From: Enchytraeus crypticus
Taxonomy: Eukaryota > Annelida > Clitellata > Enchytraeida > Enchytraeidae
DNA: 64,000 bases
Direction: 5' to 3'
Assembly (NCBI GenBank): GCA_905160935.1
Contig: CAJHZI010000558.1
Span: forward strand, 725,001 to 789,000
Part shown: positions 11,500 to 21,139 of the stretch, one piece after another
Layout of the letters: each line of letters starts with the position of its first letter
Numbering within the stretch: the first letter of the stretch is position 1
Notes under the pieces: model-generated
What the model was told of the DNA's origin: nothing
The model's input: only the letters and a program-made list of their open reading frames with translations
The model's database searches: none
Program-made: the position numbers and the translations under genes

Positions 11500-11885
11500 A
11501 GGAAGATACCAGGAAACTTGAGGCACTGGAAATGTAGATATGGAGAAGAATGGAAAAGATTAGCTGGACTCAAAAGGTTAAAAGTGAGGAAGTTCTGTAG
11601 AGAGTTGGTACCGATAGACAGTTGATAAACGTGTTAAGTAATAGGAAGAAGAGTTGGAATAGGATCCATTCTAAGGGGGCAAAGTCTACTAAAAGAGGTC
11701 ATAGAAGGCAGAATAGAAGGAAATAGAGGCAGAGATTAGGTATGTTAGATGATTTAAAGATCCACTCATATGTGGCCCTGAAGAGGAAAGCAGAAGACAA
11801 ATCTAGAAGCATGGAGGCGTTATATACTATGGACCTGCCAGTAGGCAATGCACTAAGAGCGAGAGAGAGAAAGCTAAAGACAGTA
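11500..11885 (+). mobile_element. LINE 3'-terminal fragment
   Basis: The translated frames give a MEKISWTQKVKSEEVL-like block, then RKKSWNRIHSKGAKS and a GMLDDLK..SYVALKRKAEDKS block, the conserved tail of many LINE ORF2 proteins. It is the same family as the minus-strand LINE at 5.0-8.4 kb. No start or catalytic motifs remain. Confidence 0.7.
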
Positions 11886-11887
11886 AA

Positions 11888-11990
11888 GCTAGTGTTAACG
11901 TCAGTTTCCTCACTCTAAAGCGATGTCAGTGATGAGTGAGCCCAGTTTTTGAACCCCGCACATAACTGATCCGCGGTCGAATATCTTGCA
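11888..11990 (-). repeat. SINE family B copy
   Basis: Reverse complement of the shared unit with GCGGTCGAATATCTT, TTTGAACCCCGCAC (B-box-like) and AGCGATGTCAGTGA blocks and a terminal GTTAACGTCAGTTTCC. Other copies lie near 25.7, 31.7, 50.9 and 57.4 kb. Confidence 0.75.
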
Positions 11991-12446
11991 ATTGGGATAA
12001 TTGTAGCGTATTAAACTATACACTGTAACAAACTAATATACTATATTATTAACTACTATCAGTTAACTATTACCTATTTAACTGTTTATTAACTATATCA
12101 GTTTGCCTGTAATAAAATATGTAATAGGTAAATTGATTCCTCATAGCAAGATAACATAAATTTAGTGTATTTTTAATTAAAGCATCCTCATTATGAAGTT
12201 TTTGTCACTTGTAGTTTTTACAGTTTTAAGTGGGAGTAGGCCTATAAATTGATGATAGTAGCTAATTATATTAATTATTTTATCACATTTGTAGCCTACA
12301 TGGGTCTCATACAAGGGAGATATTGAATTAGATAAATACTTTATTTTTACAATCAGTAATTATATACATATCATTTCTAAAGGACTATTTTCGTATATTG
12401 TAGTTGTAGACGTGAAATTCCTAATTTTCTTATCAGATATACGTAT

Positions 12447-12838
12447 TGAATTGAGGTCGGTTTTGAATGAACTAAACCGCAGGGATCGGTCCTTGGAAGT
12501 GGGCGGAATGCCCCTGGAAGGTTGGCTTAATAAGGATCAACTGCTGTTAAATTGCACTATTAACTGTTAGTGTTACTTTGTTTAAAACGATTAGCCAAAG
12601 CTACTCGTTGGCTTAGCGAGAGGTAACTCTAAATAATATGTGTTTGACTCTGTTTGTTCATGTCACAGATTTATTCTATTAATTTGTTTATCTAGATTAT
12701 CACGACCTACACAATTGAACAATATGCTAGAGGTTTTATTTAACGCGTTGGTAATCTATACAAACTTGATACAGTAAAATAACCTTTTAGAATAAGCCAC
12801 TCGAACTTAAACGCTAACTCAAGGTGAACATGATGTCA
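12447..12838 (-). repeat. 3' LTR
   Basis: 392 bp, about 99.5% identical to the partner at 21139-21530. The env stop codon lies inside its first bases. Confidence 0.93.
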
Positions 12839-14405
12839 ATGTAGCATCACTTTCCAATGTTATTACACATTGACGACAACCATTCGAATTCTTCGTAATG
12901 CCATGCTTATGAATCGCATATTTCGCTACGCCTGTTAATAAGAAGTCATTTTCTCCTAACCAGATTATTGATTCACTTAGCCTCTGTGGGATAATCTGGT
13001 AATCGCACAGATCTTTTATTTTCCCGGTATCATCCCTTAATATTGAAATGACACAAAGGTTAGAAAAATCAGTCCTTAATATTCTTGTTTCTATGTAACC
13101 GAATGGCTTCATTTCAATTTTCATTAAATCCTGCCCACTTAATTCAAGAAAATTATAACCATCGTTATGTCTTCCTATCGTTATTCCTTTAACGTCAGTT
13201 TTCAGAATCATAAACGATTCCTTATTACCTGGAACTTCCATAGGATGCAGTACCACCTTATAGGTTGTGAACTTATGACTGTATCTTGTTACAGGAAATT
13301 TCACGGTCACCAGCAATTGTTGCCCCACCCTGGTCGCCACAAAATCTGCGTGCTTATAGAATTGACTTGGATCACGATAAACTATCCTACCACTTCTGGA
13401 TCCCAAGGCTACCTCAATCTTCCTGATACTTTCAACTAGCATAGCCCTCGTGATCAGTTCTATTGGCAAGTATCCCATATTTAGTTGTTGCAATGCCCCT
13501 TGGAATTGTTCCAGGTGAATTCTAGCTTTTTCCATCTGCCACATCAATCCCTTAGTTCTCTCTGACAACTTCAGCAACGTCTCTATCACATTTAGTCGTC
13601 CCGAGTGCTGAACAGAAATTCTATGTGATGTAATAGCATTTGATCTCATGGCCGATACCATGTTATCAATCCGTTTATTAACTACCTTTGAAAAGGACGA
13701 TAAGTCTCCTGCCATCTTGTCGAAGCTATGGCCCTGATCCTGAGCCATTTTCATAATTTGCGCCATATGGGTAGCCACGGTTTCCAAATCTTCTTCTGTT
13801 GCCAGTCCAAATAGACCGGAAGCAGCTTTTCCAATAATAGGTATTCGACTTCTTGACTGTCGAATAGTCACATTTCCATTCCAATGAGCTGGTACCTGTG
13901 GAGGCAAAAGAGCTTTTATTCCAGAAATAATGTCTTTCAAATGTCCATGTTTTTCCCGGACCATTTGAACAGCTAATTCCAACTCATCCTTCAGTTGGTG
14001 GCACAGTCCCAAAGGGTCATCGCCTGCTGTGAATAAAGAGCCTCTCCTGTCATTTTTATTTGCATGCTCCGCATTTATGTGTTTATCTGTTTTATGTACA
14101 CACTGAACGTACGCCTTCTGATCCTCCCTTTCCGTCGAGTTTCCTAACAAGTTATGATGATGTTCCTCCAGAATTTCGTAAGGTATGTCAAACACAAACG
14201 TGTGATGCCAGATGCGATTGATGACGAAGTCATTCTTGATGAATTGGAAGACAACTCCATAATTATATTTATTCAAGTTATCAGGAAACTTACAAGTTGC
14301 AAACGTCACCAATAAGAAAAATAAGACGAAAATTCGTCCGAAGTACATGTCTTTCTTTTTTACTTCCATGTCCTTTCTTGTTATATCTGGAATAAATAAA
14401 CACAC
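12819..14405 (-). CDS. env: Env-like membrane fusion protein of the LTR element
   Basis: The 528-aa frame has a hydrophobic signal-peptide-like segment at about residues 21-38. A furin-type RQSRSR site at about 182-187 is followed by a hydrophobic Gly/Ala-rich stretch resembling a fusion peptide, then a long helical heptad-like region. A GLCHQLKDELELAV block precedes the cleavage site. This layout resembles baculovirus F and gypsy/errantivirus Env glycoproteins (family knowledge). No C-terminal membrane anchor is visible. The frame ends at 12819 inside the 3' LTR. Expression would presumably need a spliced RNA. The first Met is uncertain; Met13 or Met20 would place the signal peptide nearer the N-terminus. 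Confidence 0.85.
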   Translation of the reverse strand: MCLFIPDITRKDMEVKKKDMYFGRIFVLFFLLVTFATCKFPDNLNKYNYGVVFQFIKNDFVINRIWHHTFVFDIPYEILEEHHHNLLGNSTEREDQKAYVQCVHKTDKHINAEHANKNDRRGSLFTAGDDPLGLCHQLKDELELAVQMVREKHGHLKDIISGIKALLPPQVPAHWNGNVTIRQSRSRIPIIGKAASGLFGLATEEDLETVATHMAQIMKMAQDQGHSFDKMAGDLSSFSKVVNKRIDNMVSAMRSNAITSHRISVQHSGRLNVIETLLKLSERTKGLMWQMEKARIHLEQFQGALQQLNMGYLPIELITRAMLVESIRKIEVALGSRSGRIVYRDPSQFYKHADFVATRVGQQLLVTVKFPVTRYSHKFTTYKVVLHPMEVPGNKESFMILKTDVKGITIGRHNDGYNFLELSGQDLMKIEMKPFGYIETRILRTDFSNLCVISILRDDTGKIKDLCDYQIIPQRLSESIIWLGENDFLLTGVAKYAIHKHGITKNSNGCRQCVITLESDATLTSCSP

Positions 14406-14502
14406 GAAATATTAAAATATACAAGCTACCACAATTTTAATTCTTCCCACGACCTCTCCTAAACTCACGCAAAGTTTTCCCTGATTTCCCATGGGTTCGT
14501 TC

Positions 14503-17034
14503 TCATTGAGTCAGCATGTCCTGCGTAATATAGTCAACTGCATCCCAACACGAGTGTATTTTCCCATCTTCATCTTTCCACTGAATCCTGAACCTTCTTC
14601 TGTCACCAAACCCTTTCTGCTCCACGATTCGATACACGATGTCCGGTTTCTGTTCACGTACCTCCTCTTGCTTTCCTAACTCTTCACCATCCTTGTCATG
14701 TTCCAAATTCATTTCCTCGCTACTTTTCTTTAATTGTTTCTTTTCTTCCACCGATTTTCCTAAATCACGATCCACTATAGGCTTCAAACGATCCACATGG
14801 ACAATTGATTGAAGCTCCTTATTTGTGACAATATTCCTCAACTTAACATTGTGGTCATTGAGTACTTCCACAATTTCAAACTCATCTGCGTAGTATTCGG
14901 GCTGTAGTTTCCTGGAAATTCCCACAATTCCAGTAGGGTCTTTTAAATACACCCTACTCCCCACCTGGTATTCATGTGTTTTCCGAATCCGACAATCATA
15001 GGTGTTTTTCATCTTTTCTTGCACTTCCTCTAACTTCAGTCTATGCGTCTCATGTAACAACTTAATCTTTTCCTCCAAGTCTCTGGCGTATGCCCCCTGA
15101 CTTTCCGCCGTGTTTTCCAACATCTGTGGTGACGACTTGGACTCCAGCTTCCTTTCCACTGGCAATCGCATTTGATGTCCATGCATTAATTCAAACGGAC
15201 TTCGTTTCGTTACTGTCGAGACAGCACTGCGTAGACCCCACACAATTTCTTGTATTTTAGTGTTCCATTTTGATACATCGCCTCCACTCAGTAAAGCCCG
15301 TAAATTGTCTCCCACTACGCGAAATACCCGTTCACACTTCCCATTCGACTGCGAATGATAAGGCGCAATATTGACACGCTTTATTCCAAGTCTCTCGGCC
15401 ATGCTTTGCATGACTTTTGATACCAAATTCGCGCCGTTGTCTGATATTATGACTTTTGGTACTCCTATTTCCGTGGATACCTTGAAAAGTTTCCTCGCAA
15501 TCGTTTCACTTAGACAATCTTTCAATGCGAATAGCCATACATATGACGTCAATCTATCAATTACTGATAGTACAGCTATGTGTCCGCTAGATGACATCGT
15601 GTATGGTCCACATAAATCGACTTGTATTACTTCCCCTGGTTGGCTAGGTATTTCTAGTGGCTTTAACTTAGCTTTTGGAGTCAAGATACCTCTTTTTGCA
15701 ATTGAGCATGCCTTACATGAGAGAACATAGTTTCTGATATCCGACAGCATATTCTCCCACTTGTATCGTGCTTTCAAAATTAGTTCCTGCAATCTTCCAA
15801 TCCCACAATGCGAAAAATGGTGAAATCCCTGCATAATTTCATCTCGCAAAACAAGAGGTACTACCCTGTATTCCAGCTCTGGCGAATTTCCTCGAGAATC
15901 CACCTTTGGCGACAAGGAACAAAGTACTCCTTCATCCAGAAAATGCCAACCTGCCTGATTACGAATCTTTTTCTTATTACTTTCTGACACCCCTTCCAAA
16001 CTGCCATCTTCAAGAAATTTCAACAATGGTCCAATGTCGGGACATTGTCGTTGTAACTGACTAAAATCCTTCTTATTTCCGTTGCAAATTTCTACGCCGA
16101 CGCAATCACCATCATCTTGGCCCTGTTTTTTCCCTTCAATTTGTGTACTTTTATCAGCAATTATCGCATTAATGTACTCGTTTGTTGTTGTTAACTGCTC
16201 TGCCTCGTTTGCTACTTCAGCTTGTCCCTGCGCGTCGTTGTAACATATCCAAATTTCAGGTCTTTCCTCTGAATCCTCATCCTCCTCATTCCGGTCTCTT
16301 AAAAATTTCCAATATTCTTCCAATTCATACCATTCTTCTTTGATTTCATGATGTCCTCCATCTTCCTTCCCATTCTCATTCACCAATTGTTCTTTCAAAT
16401 GCGCAAAGTTCATATCATCATAAAGTAGATCTTCCTCTCCGGGAATCGGGTCTGTTGGTGGATACTCTCGTCGAGAAAGAGCGTCTGGTACCACATCGAG
16501 TTTTCCCGGGATATGAGTCCACACAGCCTTTGACAATATGGGAGACATAGCGACGCTCCATCTCGCAATCCTTGGGCTCGTACTGAATCGTATTCTTTCC
16601 AAATACTTTACTGATAAATTATCTGAACGAATTTCCAATTTGTCATTTCCTAGTAGTAGGTGTTTCCATTTCAAAATTGCAAGCATTAATGCGCTAGCCT
16701 CCCTGTCACAAATTGGCCATGACAATTCGTGTGACCTTAGACTTCTTCCAAAACATGCGACTAACACTTCCTCAGTCCCATCCCTGCTTGCTTGTAGGAG
16801 GCATCCAGCAATCGCGGTGTCGCTCGAGTCGGTCTGGATGATGTACCGTCCTGCCCCCGGTGCTTGATCTGGAAAATGCAGCACTGGCATGTCCCTAAGT
16901 CCATTTCTGATTGACAAAAAGGACTCCTCACATTCTGGCGTCCAAATAAACTTCTGATCCTTTTTCAGCAATTTGAGTAATGGTGTCATTTTGATTGACA
17001 AATTCTTATGGTAGTTTCTATAAAACTGGACCAT
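14503..17034 (-). CDS. pol: Pol, second part: RNase H, integrase, chromodomain-like tail
   Basis: This frame begins in the RT/RNase H connection (FYRNYHKNLS). RNase H landmarks are IIQTDSSDTA, CDREASALM and IRSDNLSVKY. The integrase has an HHCC zinc finger (HHFSHCGIGRL to CKACSIA), a DDE core (VDLCGPY, ISDNGANLVS, HSQSNGKCER) and a GPY/F-like module (VHVDRLKP). The last 45 residues (YRIVEQKGFGDRRRFRIQWK through CWDAVDYI) look like a chromodomain, which in chromoviruses steers integration to marked chromatin. It is separated from the upstream RT frame by a one-base frame change near 17065. Confidence 0.92.
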   Translation of the reverse strand: MVQFYRNYHKNLSIKMTPLLKLLKKDQKFIWTPECEESFLSIRNGLRDMPVLHFPDQAPGAGRYIIQTDSSDTAIAGCLLQASRDGTEEVLVACFGRSLRSHELSWPICDREASALMLAILKWKHLLLGNDKLEIRSDNLSVKYLERIRFSTSPRIARWSVAMSPILSKAVWTHIPGKLDVVPDALSRREYPPTDPIPGEEDLLYDDMNFAHLKEQLVNENGKEDGGHHEIKEEWYELEEYWKFLRDRNEEDEDSEERPEIWICYNDAQGQAEVANEAEQLTTTNEYINAIIADKSTQIEGKKQGQDDGDCVGVEICNGNKKDFSQLQRQCPDIGPLLKFLEDGSLEGVSESNKKKIRNQAGWHFLDEGVLCSLSPKVDSRGNSPELEYRVVPLVLRDEIMQGFHHFSHCGIGRLQELILKARYKWENMLSDIRNYVLSCKACSIAKRGILTPKAKLKPLEIPSQPGEVIQVDLCGPYTMSSSGHIAVLSVIDRLTSYVWLFALKDCLSETIARKLFKVSTEIGVPKVIISDNGANLVSKVMQSMAERLGIKRVNIAPYHSQSNGKCERVFRVVGDNLRALLSGGDVSKWNTKIQEIVWGLRSAVSTVTKRSPFELMHGHQMRLPVERKLESKSSPQMLENTAESQGAYARDLEEKIKLLHETHRLKLEEVQEKMKNTYDCRIRKTHEYQVGSRVYLKDPTGIVGISRKLQPEYYADEFEIVEVLNDHNVKLRNIVTNKELQSIVHVDRLKPIVDRDLGKSVEEKKQLKKSSEEMNLEHDKDGEELGKQEEVREQKPDIVYRIVEQKGFGDRRRFRIQWKDEDGKIHSCWDAVDYITQDMLTQ

Positions 17035-17036
17035 TC

Positions 17037-18800
17037 CTAAAAATGATTTGACATTCTTCTTTGTCTTAGCCTAGGAAATTCCAAGATGGCGCTTAATTTT
17101 TCGGGATCAGCCGATATCCCCTGACTTGAAAAAATGTGTCCTACATACTTTACTCTTTCTTGTAGAAATTCACTCTTTCCAGGATGTAGTTTTAAATTTG
17201 CATTTCGTAGTGCATTGAACAACCTTCTTACTAGTTCTGTGTGCTCCTCAAGATTGCGACTGAACAACAAAAGGTCGTCTAGATAAGGTATACAGTTCCT
17301 CTGCAACATAGGATCACTGCCTACCAACGTATTCATAAGCATTTGAAACTTTGCTGGTGAAGACTGCATTCCAAAGCTCATCCTCTTGAAGTTAAACGTT
17401 CCCAGATTGCATGTGAACGCACTATAGTCCCTTGATGGACCCTCCTCTATCTCCATTTGCATATATGCTGATCTCATATCAACGGAGGAATAAATAGTCG
17501 GGCGCTCATTTCCCACTCTCTCGACGATCTCCGATAGAGTATTTGGTGCGAATATTTCTTCTTGCAGCAATTTATTTATTGCCCTGTAATCCTGAACCAT
17601 TCTTAATGTACCATCTTTTTTCTTAACCAGTATTAGACTGGATGTGAATGGCGATCTACTGCGCTCGATGAAGCCATCTTTCAGTAATTGATCTATTTGA
17701 CGCTCAATCTCTTTCTTTTCCTCTGCACTGTGACTAAATACTCGTCCTCGTATTGGTTTCGAATTTGGGTCTTTTAATTTAAACACCGCCTTCATCCATT
17801 TACACACCGGCAACTCCGAGTTACTTACTGCAAACATATCAATGTTCTCCTGTATGACTTGCTTGAATTCGGTAAGGTCCTCCTTTACATAGTTGTCTTT
17901 ATTGATGCACAAGTCCAAATCTTCTAACGTTCTTTCAACTGGTGAAGTTTTTAAAACTCTTTCCTTTTTTTGCTCTGCCGTTTCTGTCGCCACCGGTTTC
18001 ATCTTTTGCCACTGCTTAGTTGCTATTAGTCGTGTCTCCACATCTTTCTGTAATTCGGACGACATTTCTAAATTGGTTTCTTTTCTTTCTTCTTCTATTT
18101 CATTTGTTTGCCCTTTGGTACCCTCTTTTGCAGACACTGTTGCTTTACACCTTCTATCTCTATCTTCACTTAGGGTTCGTATACAACAGGCTATTGGTGT
18201 ATGACGCTTTAAATAAATTGGCCTGTTTGACATATTTCGCACCAGTATATACGTTTCATTTCCAACACGGCACGACTTTGTTAAAACTCTCAGTCCAGAG
18301 ATCGGATAAGACCTACTCATCAATTGTACTTCCTCACAATATCGCCCTTGTTTAAATCTTATCGGTATCTTTTGACTTGCTCCACTCCAAATTCTTACAT
18401 TTTCCGCCAACCTAGCCACGCCCACATACTCTTCCTTTCGTATCAACGGTATCGTCACCCTTCCATCTAACTTTATAGTGCCTTCCGCTATGTCTATCAC
18501 TCCTTTATGGTCTCGCAGAAAATCACATCCACATATAACACTTGTTGTTATCTGATCCAAAACCAAAAATTTCTGTCTGAATTTATTATTTTCGATTTCA
18601 ACATCCAGAATAATTGACCCTCTATTAACCATTGCTTGCCCATTTGCTGCCAATAAACTTACTGGGTCGGTTCCGGAAGGTGGTAGCATTGACAAATTCC
18701 ATTCTTTTACCATTCTGATATCCACTGCCGATTTGCTACTACCCGTATCAAGTAAAACTGTCGTGTTACGATTATTTATTCTCGCCCTTACTACACTCAT
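17037..18800 (-). CDS. pol: Pol, first part: protease and reverse transcriptase
   Basis: Residues 15-25 contain the retropepsin motif LLDTGSSK. The RT spans about residues 340-580 with ILVKKKDGTLRMVQDYRAIN and the catalytic IPYLDDLLLFS. The 36 codons upstream of the first Met are open and in the same frame as the nucleocapsid frame, separated from it only by a TGA (18911-18909); pol therefore really starts further upstream. The frame is lost near 17065, where one missing base puts the connection domain into the next frame. That break is inside one enzyme, so it is a disabling mutation or sequencing error rather than programmed frameshifting. Confidence 0.92.
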   Translation of the reverse strand: MSVVRARINNRNTTVLLDTGSSKSAVDIRMVKEWNLSMLPPSGTDPVSLLAANGQAMVNRGSIILDVEIENNKFRQKFLVLDQITTSVICGCDFLRDHKGVIDIAEGTIKLDGRVTIPLIRKEEYVGVARLAENVRIWSGASQKIPIRFKQGRYCEEVQLMSRSYPISGLRVLTKSCRVGNETYILVRNMSNRPIYLKRHTPIACCIRTLSEDRDRRCKATVSAKEGTKGQTNEIEEERKETNLEMSSELQKDVETRLIATKQWQKMKPVATETAEQKKERVLKTSPVERTLEDLDLCINKDNYVKEDLTEFKQVIQENIDMFAVSNSELPVCKWMKAVFKLKDPNSKPIRGRVFSHSAEEKKEIERQIDQLLKDGFIERSRSPFTSSLILVKKKDGTLRMVQDYRAINKLLQEEIFAPNTLSEIVERVGNERPTIYSSVDMRSAYMQMEIEEGPSRDYSAFTCNLGTFNFKRMSFGMQSSPAKFQMLMNTLVGSDPMLQRNCIPYLDDLLLFSRNLEEHTELVRRLFNALRNANLKLHPGKSEFLQERVKYVGHIFSSQGISADPEKLSAILEFPRLRQRRMSNHF

Positions 18801-18908
18801 ACATTCTTTACCTGTACAAAGTACAGCGTCTTTTGTTTGTCGCCAGTTTTCATTCGTCCATTCACCCCTCTCCTGGCGAACCTTCCGACGTGGGGGTGCT
18901 AGGCACCT

Positions 18909-19472
18909 TCAATTACGTTTATTCCAAGTAGACGACGATGTCCATTGACTTCTCCCTTCACCAGTTTCCTGACACCATCGACCACCTGTTGTTCTACAGC
19001 ACCTCCTCCAATGATTCATTCCACCACAACCATCGCATGTTGTCCCTTTTGCTGGACACACTCCTTCTTTATAATGAACTAATCCGCCGTTTCTGCAATC
19101 ACCCCTCATGGTTTCGGAGCTTTGTCTGTCGTATTGATTGTTTCTGTTATAATTCCTCCATTGTTGTCCTTCACTTCCTCTCTCCTGACTTGTCATTGCC
19201 TGACGTGGAACAGTTGCATTTGTCCTTTCTCTTTCGTATGGTCGCTGTTCTCTCATGATTCCTCTCGGCCTTTCCATTTCCAATCTGTTACTGCTGCCCT
19301 CCTTTCTTTCCTGCGTTCGTTCTGGTGTTCCAAATCTAACCCTTGGTAGGGGTGTGAGTGGCTTTGAATTTACAAATGTTTCTGATGATCCGCTCTTAGT
19401 CCTTATCTCATTCATTGCTGTCAAAATTTGATCCAGTTTTACTTCAGTTTGTCCCTGTCCCATAACCATCAT
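18909..19472 (-). CDS. Nucleocapsid frame of gag
   Basis: A basic 187-aa frame contains a zinc knuckle, CDGCGGMNHWRRCC, which fits CX2CX4HX4C, and an Arg/Gln/Asn-rich region, as expected of an RNA-binding nucleocapsid. Its first ATG overlaps the gag stop (ATGATGG around 19472), in the -1 frame relative to gag. It ends in TGA in frame with protease. It may be reached by -1 frameshifting or reinitiation, or it may be a broken part of a single gag frame. Confidence 0.8.
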   Translation of the reverse strand: MMVMGQGQTEVKLDQILTAMNEIRTKSGSSETFVNSKPLTPLPRVRFGTPERTQERKEGSSNRLEMERPRGIMREQRPYERERTNATVPRQAMTSQERGSEGQQWRNYNRNNQYDRQSSETMRGDCRNGGLVHYKEGVCPAKGTTCDGCGGMNHWRRCCRTTGGRWCQETGEGRSQWTSSSTWNKRN

Positions 19473-21139
19473 TGTTCCTCATAAATCGGATACCTTTCCG
19501 CTATCTTTCCCCGCTTTATTATGTCTTCCAAAGTTGTAGGGTCAAATTGCATAATCTGCGCCTTCAATTCAGGTTTCAGACCGGTTACCACTGCCATGTA
19601 CATTTCCTGCTCCGTGGCACTTACTAGGGAACCTTGCCTACGTACTCCTTGTATAAATTCGTCCACCGTTTGACTCGGAGCCTGCCGCATCTGCATCAAG
19701 GCAGCGATGTTTCCGACTCTATCTGTTGGATTTCTGCGAAATCGTTCCAGGAAAGCTTCCTCAAATTCCTGCCAATTATTGACATATGTCAACTGTGTAT
19801 CTCTTGCTTGCTGTGCCTCTCCTGATATTCCCGCTCCTCTTGATGTCTCTGCCGATAAATAACTTGAGCTGGGTGCCCTTCCAATTCTGATTCTTGTAAA
19901 CCAATTCTGCGCTTCTTCCTGAAACAAAACTGCAATTTGGTGCAATTTCAATTGTAAATTGTCAGTTTGACCAGCCCTCGTAGTTGAGAGCCACCAAGAT
20001 GCATGCCTAAACCAGTTTTCTGCATTTTCTGAACTTGTCCCTCTAAAAACCGCTGGCGTTGTATAAGCCATTTCGTCTCCCAATTCAGTGTCACTACCTG
20101 ATTTATCTAATCTAAAACTCTCGCTTCCTTCGTCTGTACCTGCCTCCAATCCTTGGACAGAATACGAGAATCTTGAACTAAAATCAAGCCTATCCTGCGG
20201 ATCGTTAATGGATATGTCTTTTAGACGCCTTTCCAAATCAGCCTGTTCCAAATCCAATTGTCTTATTGGTGGAGATGGTAAATGGCGTCGAGGTGAGTCG
20301 CAACTAAATCTAGCTGAATTAAGGACTAACTTTGAGTTTCCAGTCGCTCCCGATAGTCTTCTATTACCGCTGTCCCTTCTTTCTGCTCGTATTTCAAAGT
20401 TTTGTGAATGCCCTAGACTTCCCAAATCTTCGAATACCTCTTCTACTTCCTGATCAATCCTATCATCAGCCGACGAATCAGAAAAAATCCTATTGGTGTG
20501 CCTCCAAATTTGTTCGTTTTGACCAGCTTCAGGTTTTCGACTAAATATCTCGTCTATCAAACCTTTCAGTATTTCGTCCGCGACGTTTGCTTTTTCCGAT
20601 GTAAGGTTGTTGCCGTGTACAGCCTCTTCTACCGTTACTAGCTTCTCCTGGTGAGCTTCTGTTGCCGGCTTCTCTAACGTGTCACCAGTACTCTCTTCTT
20701 TTCTCCTTAATATTGACTTCACAACCTGATCGGTAGGCTTCCCTGTTGTATTTCCAACTAGAACCTCTCCTGCCTTTTTCCTAAATTCCTTTAATAAATT
20801 TGACCGTTTTCCTCGTTTTTCGTCGTCAAAAGTAACTTCCTTCTGTGCCAAATCTGGTTCTGAGCTCGATTTTAATTCGTCTTCGATAATTTTATTTATC
20901 TGTCCACTATTAGTTAGATTTTCTGCACTACCACCACCTACACGATCGGTTTTTGATACTGATGGTTCTCTTATTTTAGCCTTTTTCTTCTTCCAAGTTG
21001 TATCACTATCACTCGGTCTTTGTTTAATTGTTGAATTCCTAAAATTATAGGACAATAAGTCTAACTTACCCGTAGCAGCAGATGCTCCTGTGGTTGAATC
21101 CTCTCCTTCCAGTTTCCAGGTGTTTAAGTTCTCCACCAT
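19469..21139 (-). CDS. gag: Gag (matrix/capsid) of the LTR element
   Basis: A 556-aa frame. The C-terminal third carries a retrotransposon Gag capsid pattern (ENAENWFRHASWWL, EEAQNWFTRI, WQEFEEAFLERFR, RQAPSQTVDEFIQGVR, MAVVTGLKPELKAQ). The N-terminal part is charged and low in complexity. The only early ATG overlaps the last base of the 5' LTR and the first bases of the presumed primer-binding site. An internal Met (DEMAYTTP) just before the capsid is another possible start. Confidence 0.88.
   Translation of the reverse strand: MVENLNTWKLEGEDSTTGASAATGKLDLLSYNFRNSTIKQRPSDSDTTWKKKKAKIREPSVSKTDRVGGGSAENLTNSGQINKIIEDELKSSSEPDLAQKEVTFDDEKRGKRSNLLKEFRKKAGEVLVGNTTGKPTDQVVKSILRRKEESTGDTLEKPATEAHQEKLVTVEEAVHGNNLTSEKANVADEILKGLIDEIFSRKPEAGQNEQIWRHTNRIFSDSSADDRIDQEVEEVFEDLGSLGHSQNFEIRAERRDSGNRRLSGATGNSKLVLNSARFSCDSPRRHLPSPPIRQLDLEQADLERRLKDISINDPQDRLDFSSRFSYSVQGLEAGTDEGSESFRLDKSGSDTELGDEMAYTTPAVFRGTSSENAENWFRHASWWLSTTRAGQTDNLQLKLHQIAVLFQEEAQNWFTRIRIGRAPSSSYLSAETSRGAGISGEAQQARDTQLTYVNNWQEFEEAFLERFRRNPTDRVGNIAALMQMRQAPSQTVDEFIQGVRRQGSLVSATEQEMYMAVVTGLKPELKAQIMQFDPTTLEDIIKRGKIAERYPIYEEQ

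Noticed and set aside
13167..13439. Plus-strand frames opposite env, gag and pol (several, up to about 120 codons)
   Set aside because: Antisense shadows of the retroelement genes without start context or domains.
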